12,271 nucleotides of DNA from contig JBFHDX010000111.1 in assembly GCA_041584475.1 (NCBI GenBank), positions 1 to 12,271 on the forward strand, written 5' to 3'. The position numbers were made by a program, and so were the translations under genes. Within the stretch, counting starts at the first letter, position 1; each line of letters begins with the position of its first letter. Below, piece by piece: positions 1 through 6,948 of the stretch. The stretch comes from JBFHDX01 sp041584475. Lineage in GTDB: Bacteria; Pseudomonadota; Alphaproteobacteria; UBA8366; JADFVY01. The notes beneath the pieces are model-generated. The model ran no database searches and was not told the DNA's origin. It was given only the letters and a program-made list of their open reading frames with translations.

Positions 1-565
1 CCATCGCCATGCGCGCCGCGTTGGTGCCGGCGACGCCGCCGCCGATGATCACGACCCGCGACGCGACCACGCCCGGCACGCCGCCGAGGAGCATGCCCGA
101 ACCGCCCTGCTCCTTCTCCAGGCAATGGGCGCCGACCTGCACGCTCATCCGTCCCGCCACCTCGCTCATCGGCGCCAGCAGCGGCAAGTGCCCGTCGCGG
201 TCGGTGACCGTCTCGTAGGCGATTGCCGTGCAGCCGGACTGCATCAGCCCTTCGGTCTGCGGCCGGTCGGCAGCGAGATGCAGATAGGTGAAGAGCACCT
301 GACTTTCGCGCAGCATCGTGCATTCGACGGGCTGCGGCTCCTTGACCTTGACGATCATGTCGGCGCGCGCGAACACCGTCGCCGCATCATCCGCGATCTC
401 GGCGCCCGCATTGCGATAGGTTGCATCGTCGAATCCGATTCCCGCGCCCGCGCCGGTCTCGACAAGCACCTGGTGGCCGTGATGGACCAGCTCGCGAACG
501 CTCGCCGGAACGAGGCCGACCCGGTATTCGTGCGTCTTGATCTCCCTGGGAACGCCAACCAGCAT
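1..565 (-). CDS. ald: Alanine dehydrogenase, N-terminal 188 residues (cut by window edge)
   Basis: NAD-dependent L-alanine dehydrogenase, which interconverts alanine with pyruvate plus ammonia in the cytoplasm. The protein begins MLVGVPREIKTHEYRVGLVP, the family's typical N-terminus. Residues known in family structures to bind pyruvate or act in catalysis fall at the same numbers here: Arg15, Lys75 (in VKVKEP) and His96 (in TYLHLA). The NAD-binding Rossmann glycine motif IIGGGVAG starts near residue 173, just before the window edge, so the C-terminal half lies outside. The ATG at 565-563 is chosen because a GGAGGT ribosome site sits 5 bases upstream and homologues start at this point. It follows the phosphodiesterase gene in the same direction after 95 bases, and probably has its own promoter. 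There is no visible functional link to the pilus genes. The related transhydrogenase alpha subunit is less likely because the early residues fit Ald closely. Confidence 0.95.
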   Translation of the reverse strand, partial: MLVGVPREIKTHEYRVGLVPASVRELVHHGHQVLVETGAGAGIGFDDATYRNAGAEIADDAATVFARADMIVKVKEPQPVECTMLRESQVLFTYLHLAADRPQTEGLMQSGCTAIAYETVTDRDGHLPLLAPMSEVAGRMSVQVGAHCLEKEQGGSGMLLGGVPGVVASRVVIIGGGVAGTNAARMAM

Positions 566-570
566 GATGG

Positions 571-576
571 ACCTCC
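571..576 (-). promoter_or_regulatory. Ribosome binding site of ald
   Basis: The minus strand reads GGAGGT followed by 5 bases and then ATG. This near-perfect Shine-Dalgarno sequence fixes the ald start at 565. Confidence 0.8.
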
Positions 577-587
577 GATTGCCTGGC

Positions 588-623
588 GTTGCGCGCCGAT
601 CCGGTAATGCTAGCGCGCGCAAC
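588..623. repeat. Perfect 9-bp inverted repeat between phosphodiesterase gene and ald
   Basis: GTTGCGCGC at 588-596 is mirrored exactly by GCGCGCAAC at 615-623, with an 18-base loop. It lies 38 bases downstream of the phosphodiesterase stop codon and about 22 bases upstream of the ald start on the same strand. No T-run follows it. It could end or attenuate the upstream transcript, or be an operator or leader hairpin for ald. The arms are alternating GC, which also arises by chance in GC-rich DNA. Confidence 0.35.
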
Positions 624-660
624 CCGGCGTGAACAGGCGCAAGCGAGCCCGGGCGCGGGA

Positions 661-3099
661 CTAACCGGCGCCCTGCCGAAGCAACATGTCCTCCGCCTCG
701 TCGGCCGGCAGCGGGGCCGCGTAGTGGAAGCCCTGGGCATATTCGCAGCGTAGGTTGAGCAACCCCTCGACGTGGGCGGCGGTCTCCACGCCTTCGGCGA
801 TGACGTCGAGGCCGAGCGTGTGGGCCAGCATGATGATGATCCGGACCAGTTCCTGGTCGCGCGCCTCGCTGATCATGCGGATGACGAAGCTGCGGTCGAT
901 CTTGAGCGTGTCGAGCGGGAACCGGCGCAAATGGCTGAACGACGAGTATCCGGTGCCGAAATCGTCGAGCGCGAGACCGACGCCGAGCGATTTGAGCCGG
1001 CCGAGCACGCGGGCGATCAGCCCCGGATTCGTCATCATCAGGCTCTCGGTGATCTCGACGCGCAGATTTTTGGGCGTCAGGCCGGATTCGGCAAGGACTC
1101 CCTCGGTCATCGCGAACAGACCGTCATCGACGACGTTGCGGGCCGAGAGGTTGACGCTGACGGTGAGCCGCCCCTCCAGGCCGAAGCGTCGCTGCCACTC
1201 GGCCGTCTGCGCACAGGCGTCGGACATGACCTTTTGGCACAGCGGCACGATGAGGCCGGTTTCCTCGGCGACGCCGATGAATTCGGACGGCGGCACGATG
1301 CCGCGCTGCGGATGGTCCAGCCGTGCCAGCGCCTCGAACCCGGCGACGCGGCCCGTCGCGAGGGCGACGATCGGCTGGTAGTAGACGATTAGGCGCTGCT
1401 GCTCGATCGCTTTGCGGAGGTCGGTCTCGGTCTGCATGATGCCGACCGCCTCGCTGTGAAGCTTCTTGTCGAACACCCGGATGCGGGCGATGCCGTCGCG
1501 CTTCACGCGCGACATGGTGAGTTCGGCGTCGCGCACCATTTCGTCGGCGGCATTGTAGGTGGGCGTGCCGAACACGATGCCGATGCGCGACGACGTAAAG
1601 ACCTCGCGGCCGTGCATCGTGAACGGTTCGCTGATCGCCTTGTTCAGCCGTTCGACCTCGGTGCGCGCGTCTTTCGGGCTCGCGATATCCTCGACCAGGA
1701 TTCCGAAATTGTCGGCTCCCAAGCGGGCCAGCGTATGGCCCGGCCTGAGGCGGTTTTCCAGGCGCCGCGCGACGGCGGCCAGCAGGTCGTCGCCGGCGTT
1801 GTGCCCCAGGCTTTCGTTGACGACGCGGAAACGGTCGAGATTGAGCACGGCGAGCGCGAATTTCTGGTCCGGATTGCGGCGGATGCGCGCCAGCGCCTGA
1901 CCGAGACGCTCGCACAGCAGCGTGCGATTGGGCAGGCCGGTCAGCGCGTCGTGCAGCGCATCGTGGATGAGGCGCTCCTCGGCGCGTTTCTGGTCGGTGA
2001 TATCGGCCTGCGAGCCGGCCATCCGGTAGGGCCGGCCCTGCTCGTCCCGGACCGCGACACCGCGCGCCAGCATGCGCAGGATCTCGCCGCTGCGCCCGCG
2101 GATCCGGTATTCGCTCTTGAACGTCGCCGTGCGTCCCTGCAGGTGGGCCTCGACGTCGGCACAGAAACGTGCCACGTCCTCCTGGTGGATGCGATCCAGC
2201 CACTCGTCGGGCGAGTTGCCGATGTCGTGCTCCTCGCACCCGAGCATGGCCTTCCAGCGCTGCGAGAAATAGATGGTGTTGCGGTCGAGGTCCCAGTCCC
2301 AGAGACCGTCGTTCGCGCCGCGCGCGGCCAGCGCATATCGCTCCTCGCTCGCGCGCAGTGCGCGCTCCGCCTCCTTGCGCTCGGTGATGTCGCGGACGAT
2401 ACCGGTGAAATGCCGGTGCTCGCCCACCTTGAGCTCGCTGATCGAGACTTCCATGGGAAACACCGTGCCGTCCTTGCGCAGTCCGCTGATCTCGCGCCTC
2501 GTACCGACGGCCATACCGACTCCGGTCTCGATGTAGCGCTGGATGTAGCCGTCGTGGGCCGAGCGATGCGGCTCCGGCATCAGCATGTCGACCCGCTTGC
2601 CGACCACCTCGGAGGGGTGGTAGCCGAAGATTTCAGCGGCCGCCGGGTTGAAGTCGCGGATCAGGCCGAGCTCGTCGATGGTGATGATGCCGTCGACGAC
2701 GGTGTCGAGGATGCCCTGCAGAAACTCCTCGCGTGCCGGGATCTGGACCATTCCGGCGTAGCGGGCGGTCACGTCCGAGACGACGGCGACGACGTGCGAC
2801 GTGCCGCCGTCCCCGGCTACCGGCAGGAACCGGGCTTCGAGCGCGCGGTCGCCGGCGACGACGGTGGCCGTGGCCGGATCGCCGTCGAGGGCGCCCCGCA
2901 TGGCGCGGGTCAACGTATCGTAGCCGTCCCAGACGGTTTCGGCCGGCGTGCCGGTGATCGCGTCGGTCAACAACCCGATCTCGGGAAAGCTGCTGCCTTC
3001 GGCCATGACCACGCGGCCCTGCGAGTCGAGGACGCAAAGGCAGACGGGGGCGGCGTCGACCACGGCGGTAAGCATCTGCCGCGGGTCGATCAACTCCAT
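661..3099 (-). CDS. PAS-PAS-PAS-GGDEF-EAL protein, probable c-di-GMP phosphodiesterase with FixL-like PAS
   Basis: Predicted soluble cytoplasmic c-di-GMP phosphodiesterase of 812 residues. Domains in order: PAS (about 5-113), PAS with PAC (122-241), PAS_3-type with PAC (245-366), GGDEF (367-536), EAL (551-806). The signature GGDEF motif is GADNF (461-465) and the RxxD inhibitory site is absent, so cyclase activity is unlikely. The EAL domain keeps all the expected metal and catalytic residues: E589 of EAL, N650, E682 of EITES, D712-D713 of DDFGTG, K733 of KID, E769 of EGVE and Q789. PAS 2 has the motif RSAHDGYIQRY. Its His182 aligns with the haem-ligating histidine of FixL, and an Arg near 202 aligns with the distal arginine. 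No membrane segment is seen. I prefer the ATG at 3099 because GGAAAGG lies 7 bases upstream. An ATG at 3126 adds 9 residues (MKKVRKGDK) but has no clear ribosome site. Output would be c-di-GMP breakdown controlled by PAS input; adjacency to the Tad genes suggests attachment control. Confidence 0.93.
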   Translation of the reverse strand: MELIDPRQMLTAVVDAAPVCLCVLDSQGRVVMAEGSSFPEIGLLTDAITGTPAETVWDGYDTLTRAMRGALDGDPATATVVAGDRALEARFLPVAGDGGTSHVVAVVSDVTARYAGMVQIPAREEFLQGILDTVVDGIITIDELGLIRDFNPAAAEIFGYHPSEVVGKRVDMLMPEPHRSAHDGYIQRYIETGVGMAVGTRREISGLRKDGTVFPMEVSISELKVGEHRHFTGIVRDITERKEAERALRASEERYALAARGANDGLWDWDLDRNTIYFSQRWKAMLGCEEHDIGNSPDEWLDRIHQEDVARFCADVEAHLQGRTATFKSEYRIRGRSGEILRMLARGVAVRDEQGRPYRMAGSQADITDQKRAEERLIHDALHDALTGLPNRTLLCERLGQALARIRRNPDQKFALAVLNLDRFRVVNESLGHNAGDDLLAAVARRLENRLRPGHTLARLGADNFGILVEDIASPKDARTEVERLNKAISEPFTMHGREVFTSSRIGIVFGTPTYNAADEMVRDAELTMSRVKRDGIARIRVFDKKLHSEAVGIMQTETDLRKAIEQQRLIVYYQPIVALATGRVAGFEALARLDHPQRGIVPPSEFIGVAEETGLIVPLCQKVMSDACAQTAEWQRRFGLEGRLTVSVNLSARNVVDDGLFAMTEGVLAESGLTPKNLRVEITESLMMTNPGLIARVLGRLKSLGVGLALDDFGTGYSSFSHLRRFPLDTLKIDRSFVIRMISEARDQELVRIIIMLAHTLGLDVIAEGVETAAHVEGLLNLRCEYAQGFHYAAPLPADEAEDMLLRQGAG

Positions 3100-3106
3100 C
3101 TTGTCG

Positions 3107-3113
3107 CCTTTCC
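3107..3113 (-). promoter_or_regulatory. Ribosome binding site favouring the 3099 start
   Basis: The minus strand reads GGAAAGG, then 7 bases, then ATG at 3099-3097. The alternative in-frame ATG at 3126 is preceded by GGCGAGTCCGGCGACTTC, which has no good Shine-Dalgarno match. Confidence 0.5.
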
Positions 3114-3197
3114 GGACCTTCTTCATGAAGTCGCCGGACTCGCCATGGCAGCCCCCGCCGCGGATGTCGACAGGCGCCCATTCTGTCGTTCACGCCT

Positions 3198-3212
3198 TTA
3201 ACGGGCGGTTAA
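3198..3212. promoter_or_regulatory. CtrA-type binding box (TTAA-N7-TTAA) upstream of phosphodiesterase gene
   Basis: The plus strand reads TTAACGGGCGGTTAAC from 3198, an exact match to the alphaproteobacterial CtrA consensus TTAA-N7-TTAAC. The same bases form an inverted repeat (TTAAC, 5 bases, GTTAA). The box lies 72 bases upstream of the 3126 ATG and 99 upstream of the 3099 ATG. A weak -10-like CAGAAT (minus strand, 3180-3185) sits downstream, which would put the box over the -35 region as in CtrA-activated promoters. The 186-base spacer (3127-3312) also holds a short palindrome GCGATTTATCGC (3240-3251) and one GANTC site (3137-3141). I saw no clear terminator for the upstream tad genes in it. 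Confidence 0.5.
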
Positions 3213-3312
3213 CTGTGCGTGCACGAATGATAGCGAAATGCGATTTATCGCCGGTGCAGGCAAGGCGGTCCGCCAGCCTGACGACCGGCGGCCGGCCTGG
3301 GTTTCCGATATG

Positions 3313-3894
3313 TCAGGTGGCGTTGACGGTGCGACCGGATCCAAGGACGGAGGTCTTGAAATCCGGATAGGTCAGCGTGCCGATGCCGATGATCGATCCG
3401 GTCACGAGCTCATGCTGCAGATTGATCACCTCGATCGTCACCAGCGGGATGATCCCGCCGACGAGGTCGACACCGCCGACGTCCGTGGATTCGAACGTGA
3501 CCCGCACGTTCTCTTCCTGGATGCCGTCATAGACGTCGCGCATCAGCGCCAGCATAGCCTGGAAGTTCTGATCGCCGGTGTCCGGCGGATATTCGGGCGA
3601 GTCGGCCGGCGAACCGCCGGTGCACGAGACCTCGCCACCGGTCGATGTGCACTGGATCGTCTGTCCCGCCAACAGGTTCGCCGTGTTGGCGATCGGGTTG
3701 TCGAGGATCGCGAAACGCACTGCACGCCGCGTCGCCTCGGCCGCGCGCTGGTAGTCGAAGGCGATCAACGAGAACTCGAGCAGCCCGATCGACAGCAATA
3801 TGAGGATCGGCAGGGTGATCGCGAACTCGACCTGAAACCCGCCTTCCTCGCGCCGGGCGAACCTGGAGAATATGGGTGTGATCCGTTTCCGCAT
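3313..3894 (-). CDS. TadE/TadF-family minor pseudopilin
   Basis: Small inner-membrane minor pseudopilin of the Tad pilus, 193 residues. A basic leader of about 18 residues ends in EEGG, followed by FQVEFAITLP and a single hydrophobic segment (about 24-45). Cleavage after Gly18 would put Glu23 at +5, the type IV prepilin signature recognised by a TadV/CpaA-type peptidase. The periplasmic part contains two cysteines (CTSTGGEVSC) that could pair. The ATG at 3894 is only 2 bases past the stop of the preceding gene, and GGGGA lies 6 bases upstream, so the two are probably translationally coupled. It is the last gene of the TadG-like/TadE-like operon. Whether it is functionally TadE or TadF cannot be told from sequence alone. 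Confidence 0.85.
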   Translation of the reverse strand: MRKRITPIFSRFARREEGGFQVEFAITLPILILLSIGLLEFSLIAFDYQRAAEATRRAVRFAILDNPIANTANLLAGQTIQCTSTGGEVSCTGGSPADSPEYPPDTGDQNFQAMLALMRDVYDGIQEENVRVTFESTDVGGVDLVGGIIPLVTIEVINLQHELVTGSIIGIGTLTYPDFKTSVLGSGRTVNAT

Positions 3895-3896
3895 GG

Positions 3897-4382
3897 TCAG
3901 TCCCCGAAGATCGCCTGCATGTGCGTCAGCTTGATCGTCGGGTCGAAAGTGCCGATGAACTTCTCGGTCACGAACGGCAGCAACGGTACGTATGGCACGT
4001 CGACCGTGAGAATGATGACCTCGACGTCGATATCCTCGGATTGTCCCGACATCGTCTTGGTGTAATTCTGCGTCGTTACCGTCACGCTCGCTTCGGGTTC
4101 GGCGTAGCCACGAACCAAGAGCGGGGCATTGGGATCCATGGTTCCGGTCCTGGTCAGGCTGACGATGTTGTCCTTCGCATCGTCGCTCAACGGAACCTGG
4201 TTGCGCGCGGCATAGGTGATCGCCGAGCGCATGCCCTTCTCGACGGTGATGCTGTAATAGATCATGTTCCCGAGCTCCGTGGCCGAGAGGAACATGAGGA
4301 GGAACAGCGGGGTCACCAGCGCCAGCTCGGTCGCCGCCAGGCCCCGCTCCTCGCGGACGAACCTATTCAACAAGACGGACAT
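3897..4382 (-). CDS. tadE: TadE-family minor pseudopilin
   Basis: Minor pseudopilin of the Tad pilus, 161 residues. The N-terminus has the leader MSVLLNRFVREERG, then LAATELALVTP and a hydrophobic helix to about residue 42. Cleavage after Gly14 gives Glu19 at +5, as in prepilins processed by the Tad prepilin peptidase. The rest is a periplasmic domain with no cysteines. The ATG at 4382 lies inside the end of the TadG-like gene (20-base overlap) with GGAG about 10 bases upstream, which indicates coupling. It has the same overall plan as its downstream neighbour, so the pair probably arose as paralogues and may work as partners. The symbol is a family-level guess; TadF is the alternative. Confidence 0.82.
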   Translation of the reverse strand: MSVLLNRFVREERGLAATELALVTPLFLLMFLSATELGNMIYYSITVEKGMRSAITYAARNQVPLSDDAKDNIVSLTRTGTMDPNAPLLVRGYAEPEASVTVTTQNYTKTMSGQSEDIDVEVIILTVDVPYVPLLPFVTEKFIGTFDPTIKLTHMQAIFGD

Positions 4383-5859
4383 TGCCGTGGAACTCCAGTG
4401 ATGTCTTGGCCGTCAGGCCGCGCACGATCTCACCATGAATCTCGGCCTGGTTGCTCGCGCCGCCCGACTCCTCGGTGATGAAGATCTCAACATACGAGCC
4501 CTTGGCCGGGATCGTCGCGTTGCCCTGGAAGCTGTGGCTCGCGCAGTCGGCAATCGCGATCTTCATCAGCCGGCGCGCCTGACCCTGCGTCGAGACGGTC
4601 TGGCTGAGCGGCGGTTCGCCGTCCACATAGTTGTTGTCCGGATCGCCCGCATCGGTCGGGATCGTCGCCGCGGCGCCCGGATTCGACGCCGGCCATGCGG
4701 ACGGGTCGACCGGGGTCCAGTTGCCGCCGGACGGCTCCGTCAGCGACATCGAGGTCTCCTTGCCGCCGTTGCCGTTGCGCTTCCAGTAGGGAATCCCCTG
4801 CTCGAACAGGTACATCTGGTAGCGGCTCGCGTCACTGAGCACGCCCTGCACGTCGGCCCAGGCAACACCCGGATGCCGCGGGGTCCAGTACGCCTCGCGG
4901 TCCCACTCGCCGTCGCCCATGTTGAGGGTGTTGTCGGCGATCATGACGTTGTCGCGCGGATAGTTCATCGTATTCGGCGCCGGTTTGACGCTGGAATCGT
5001 TGGTCGGCTGGCCGAAGCGGACGTTGACGCCTTCCTTTACCTTGCCGGTCTTGTTACCGGGCGCCGTGCCGAGCGCAAGCACCGCATAACAGCCCAGCGG
5101 CTCCTCCGCCTCGAGCGCCGCCTGCACGGCGTTGGCGCCGCCGCCGCCGCCGTAGTTCACGTCCTCCGGCAGGTCGAGCAGGCCGAAGTTGCCGGGCTGC
5201 CACGCGCCGCTCTGGCCGGACTGCTTGATGCGCACGCCCTTGCCGTGATGTGCGGGCAGGCGAAGGTCGCTGCTCGAGGTCCCGTCGCCATTGTCGAACG
5301 GGTTGCAGATCATCAGCGGCTGCGCCTTGCAAATGTATGGGTCAGACATCGCCACCGCGCGCGCATCGAGCTCGGCGATGTCGCTGGCGCCCTGCCCGGT
5401 CAGGATGCTGACCGCCGGCGCGTAGAAGAACGACAGCGTCTTGCGCTCCATGATCACTTCGACGAAACGGGCGGCGTTGTCATCGGTGGTCTCGGGCCCG
5501 CGCGAAATGTGATCGGCCGCGGCCTCGTAGATCTTGACGTCCCAGACCGGCAGCAGCGTCTCGCCGGCGTTCTTGAGCGCCGTCGAATAGGCCTTCATCG
5601 AACCCCTGGCAACGAAATCGGCGCGGTCCACGGCACCCGGCAGGGCGTCGAGCTGCGCCGCGCCGGCGAGCGCACCGGCGTCGGCGCGGTTCTGCATCTG
5701 CGTGCGCAACAGCACGATACGCCCGATATCGATCGAAAGGGCGGCACCACCCACGCCGACTGCCATGAAAGCGCCGGTATAAATAAGGATACTGCCCTTC
5801 TGCTGGCGCAGAAAGGCGCTTGCCACTTGGGAAATACGCTGGCAAAGTCCCTTAATCAT
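4363..5859 (-). CDS. tadG: TadG-like pilus assembly protein
   Basis: TadG-like protein of the Tad pilus, 498 residues, anchored in the inner membrane by one N-terminal segment. Residues 20-67 hold the family's N-terminal module: QQKGSILIYTGAF, a hydrophobic stretch, then SIDIGRIVLLRTQMQNRADAGALAGA. Unlike the two TadE-like proteins there is no Glu at +5 after Gly22, so prepilin cleavage is not predicted. The long periplasmic part has cysteines at 177, 185, 257 and 439 that could form two disulfides, and a glycine run at 237-241. I see no von Willebrand A metal motif (DxSxS), which some TadG proteins carry. The ATG at 5859 has AGGAG 6 bases upstream. It heads the three-gene operon with the two pseudopilins and diverges from the TadD-like gene. 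Confidence 0.85.
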   Translation of the reverse strand: MIKGLCQRISQVASAFLRQQKGSILIYTGAFMAVGVGGAALSIDIGRIVLLRTQMQNRADAGALAGAAQLDALPGAVDRADFVARGSMKAYSTALKNAGETLLPVWDVKIYEAAADHISRGPETTDDNAARFVEVIMERKTLSFFYAPAVSILTGQGASDIAELDARAVAMSDPYICKAQPLMICNPFDNGDGTSSSDLRLPAHHGKGVRIKQSGQSGAWQPGNFGLLDLPEDVNYGGGGGANAVQAALEAEEPLGCYAVLALGTAPGNKTGKVKEGVNVRFGQPTNDSSVKPAPNTMNYPRDNVMIADNTLNMGDGEWDREAYWTPRHPGVAWADVQGVLSDASRYQMYLFEQGIPYWKRNGNGGKETSMSLTEPSGGNWTPVDPSAWPASNPGAAATIPTDAGDPDNNYVDGEPPLSQTVSTQGQARRLMKIAIADCASHSFQGNATIPAKGSYVEIFITEESGGASNQAEIHGEIVRGLTAKTSLEFHGNVRLVE

Positions 5860-5865
5860 CTCAAT

Positions 5866-5870
5866 CTCCT
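5866..5870 (-). promoter_or_regulatory. Ribosome binding site of tadG
   Basis: The minus strand reads AGGAG, 6 bases, ATG (5859). It fixes the start of the first gene of the operon. Confidence 0.7.
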
Positions 5871-5977
5871 AACCCACCAGTCGAGGCGGACTATTAATTT
5901 TATTGTTGCCCGCGCGAGATGCAAATGTAATAGTATCGGACAAAGTACAATATATTCTTAAAGATGTATAAAATCCC

Positions 5978-5991
5978 AACGGTTCACCGTT
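5978..5991. repeat. Short perfect inverted repeat in tadD leader (possible operator)
   Basis: AACGGT, TC, ACCGTT forms a 6-bp perfect inverted repeat about 70 bases upstream of the tadD start, next to the AT-rich promoter tract. The 2-base spacer is too tight for a stable RNA hairpin loop at full pairing, so a protein-binding operator is the better reading. Confidence 0.35.
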
Positions 5992-6059
5992 TTACTTCGA
6001 TATCCTTGCCGTCAGCCCGAATGATTTGGCAAAACCATATCCTCCGCATCCGGGGCTAC

Positions 6060-6938
6060 ATGCGGAACGCCGGCCGCGTACTTGTGCTCGCGGCCTGCGG
6101 TCTCGCATTACTGGGACTCTCGGCATGCAATAATCGGGCCACGGAAGAGCCGGTACCCGACGACGAGGCGTTGCTGCAGCAGAACCAGCGCGCCTCGGAA
6201 CTGGTGCGCATCGGCAACGAACTGCGCGCCAAGGGCGATCTGATCTCCGCCGCCGAGGTGTACAGCCGGGCGATGCGCGCCGATCCCGACTCGCCGCTGC
6301 CGCCGGCCCTGCTGGGCGACACGCTGCGCCGCCTCAAGCGCTACAACGAGGCGGAGCAAGTATTCGCCCAGGCGCTGGAGCGCAATCCCTACAGCGGCCT
6401 CTCGCTGCAGGGATACGGCATCCTGATGATCGAAAAAGGCCAGCCGGAATCGGCGATCGCGGCGTTGACCAACGCCGTCGACGAGGAAGCGGCCGATCAT
6501 CGCGTCTTCAACGTGCTGGGCATCGCCTACGATGCGCTCGGCGATCATACGCAGGCGCAGACGCAATACATGACCGGCCTTGCCCAGGCACAGGGGAACC
6601 GTTCGCTGCGCAACAACATGGCGTTGTCGCTGGCGCTGCAGGAACGCTACGAGGCGGCCATCGAGCAGATGCGCCAGCTGATCGCGGCCGACGACTCCAA
6701 GGATGCGCCGTACCGGCACAACCTGGCCCTGATCTACGGCCTCGGCGGCCGTATCGAGGAGGCCTCCGCAACCCTGCGGCCGGTGCTGCCGCCGGCCGAC
6801 GTGGCGAACAACCTCGCCTACTACCAGTCGCTGCGCGCGATGGACCCGAACCAGCGGCGGGCCGCGGTGCTCGATGTGGTGCTGCAGTCGCTGTTCCTGT
6901 CCGGCAACAGCATCGGCGCCCAGCAGTCCGCCCGCTGA
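6060..6938 (+). CDS. tadD: TPR lipoprotein, TadD-like Tad pilus assembly protein
   Basis: TadD-type lipoprotein of 292 residues. TadD proteins act at the outer membrane as pilotin-like factors for the Tad secretin. The signal peptide MRNAGRVLVLAACGLALLGL is followed by the lipobox LSAC with the lipidated cysteine at residue 23. Asn at +2 is compatible with outer-membrane sorting. Residues 44-246 form about five or six tetratricopeptide repeats, for example GNELRAKGDLISAAEVYSRA and GIAYDALGDHTQAQTQY. I chose the ATG at 6060 because it places the signal peptide at the N-terminus. The in-frame ATG at 5964 would put 32 unconvincing residues before it. The ribosome site is weak (CGGGGC, 4 bases upstream of the ATG). 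The gene stands alone on the plus strand between two minus-strand pilus operons, so it needs its own promoter. The TPR family is broad; the TadD call rests on the lipobox and position. Confidence 0.85.
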   Translation: MRNAGRVLVLAACGLALLGLSACNNRATEEPVPDDEALLQQNQRASELVRIGNELRAKGDLISAAEVYSRAMRADPDSPLPPALLGDTLRRLKRYNEAEQVFAQALERNPYSGLSLQGYGILMIEKGQPESAIAALTNAVDEEAADHRVFNVLGIAYDALGDHTQAQTQYMTGLAQAQGNRSLRNNMALSLALQERYEAAIEQMRQLIAADDSKDAPYRHNLALIYGLGGRIEEASATLRPVLPPADVANNLAYYQSLRAMDPNQRRAAVLDVVLQSLFLSGNSIGAQQSAR

Positions 6939-6948
6939 GCAGTTTCGA

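Larger units (their letters stand above)
5860..6059. promoter_or_regulatory. AT-rich divergent promoter region between tadG and tadD
   Basis: This 200-base spacer separates two divergent pilus genes and so must hold a promoter for each. Bases 5891-5980 are about 32% GC by hand count, far below the surrounding genes. On the plus strand, possible -10-like elements are TAATAG (5928-5933, 16 bases after TTGCCC at 5906-5911) and TATATT (5951-5956). TTAA at 5958-5961 followed 7 bases later by TAAA is a one-mismatch CtrA-like box. No single promoter can be fixed from sequence alone. The plus-strand reading frame stays open back to an ATG at 5964, but the peptide from that start does not look like a signal sequence. 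Confidence 0.5.

Noticed and set aside
1456..3201. Plus-strand open frame of 581 codons opposite the phosphodiesterase gene
   Set aside because: It is the antisense of the GGDEF-EAL gene. The translation is rich in Arg, Asp, Val and Ala with no recognisable domain, as expected of a GC-rich shadow frame.
3240..3251. Palindrome GCGATTTATCGC as a possible terminator or operator
   Set aside because: A 5-bp stem with a 2-base centre and no T-run is too weak to call by itself.
5138..5157. Run of GCC/CCG triplets in tadG
   Set aside because: It only encodes a short glycine run (residues 237-241) within the open frame and is too short to treat as a phase-variable repeat.
4435..5961. Plus-strand open frame of 508 codons opposite tadG
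   Set aside because: It runs antisense to the recognised TadG-like gene, has an Arg/Ala/Val-biased composition and shows no family motif.
5964..6059. Upstream extension of tadD to an ATG at 5964
   Set aside because: The 32 extra residues would bury the lipoprotein signal peptide, there is no good ribosome site, and the DNA lies in the AT-rich regulatory spacer.
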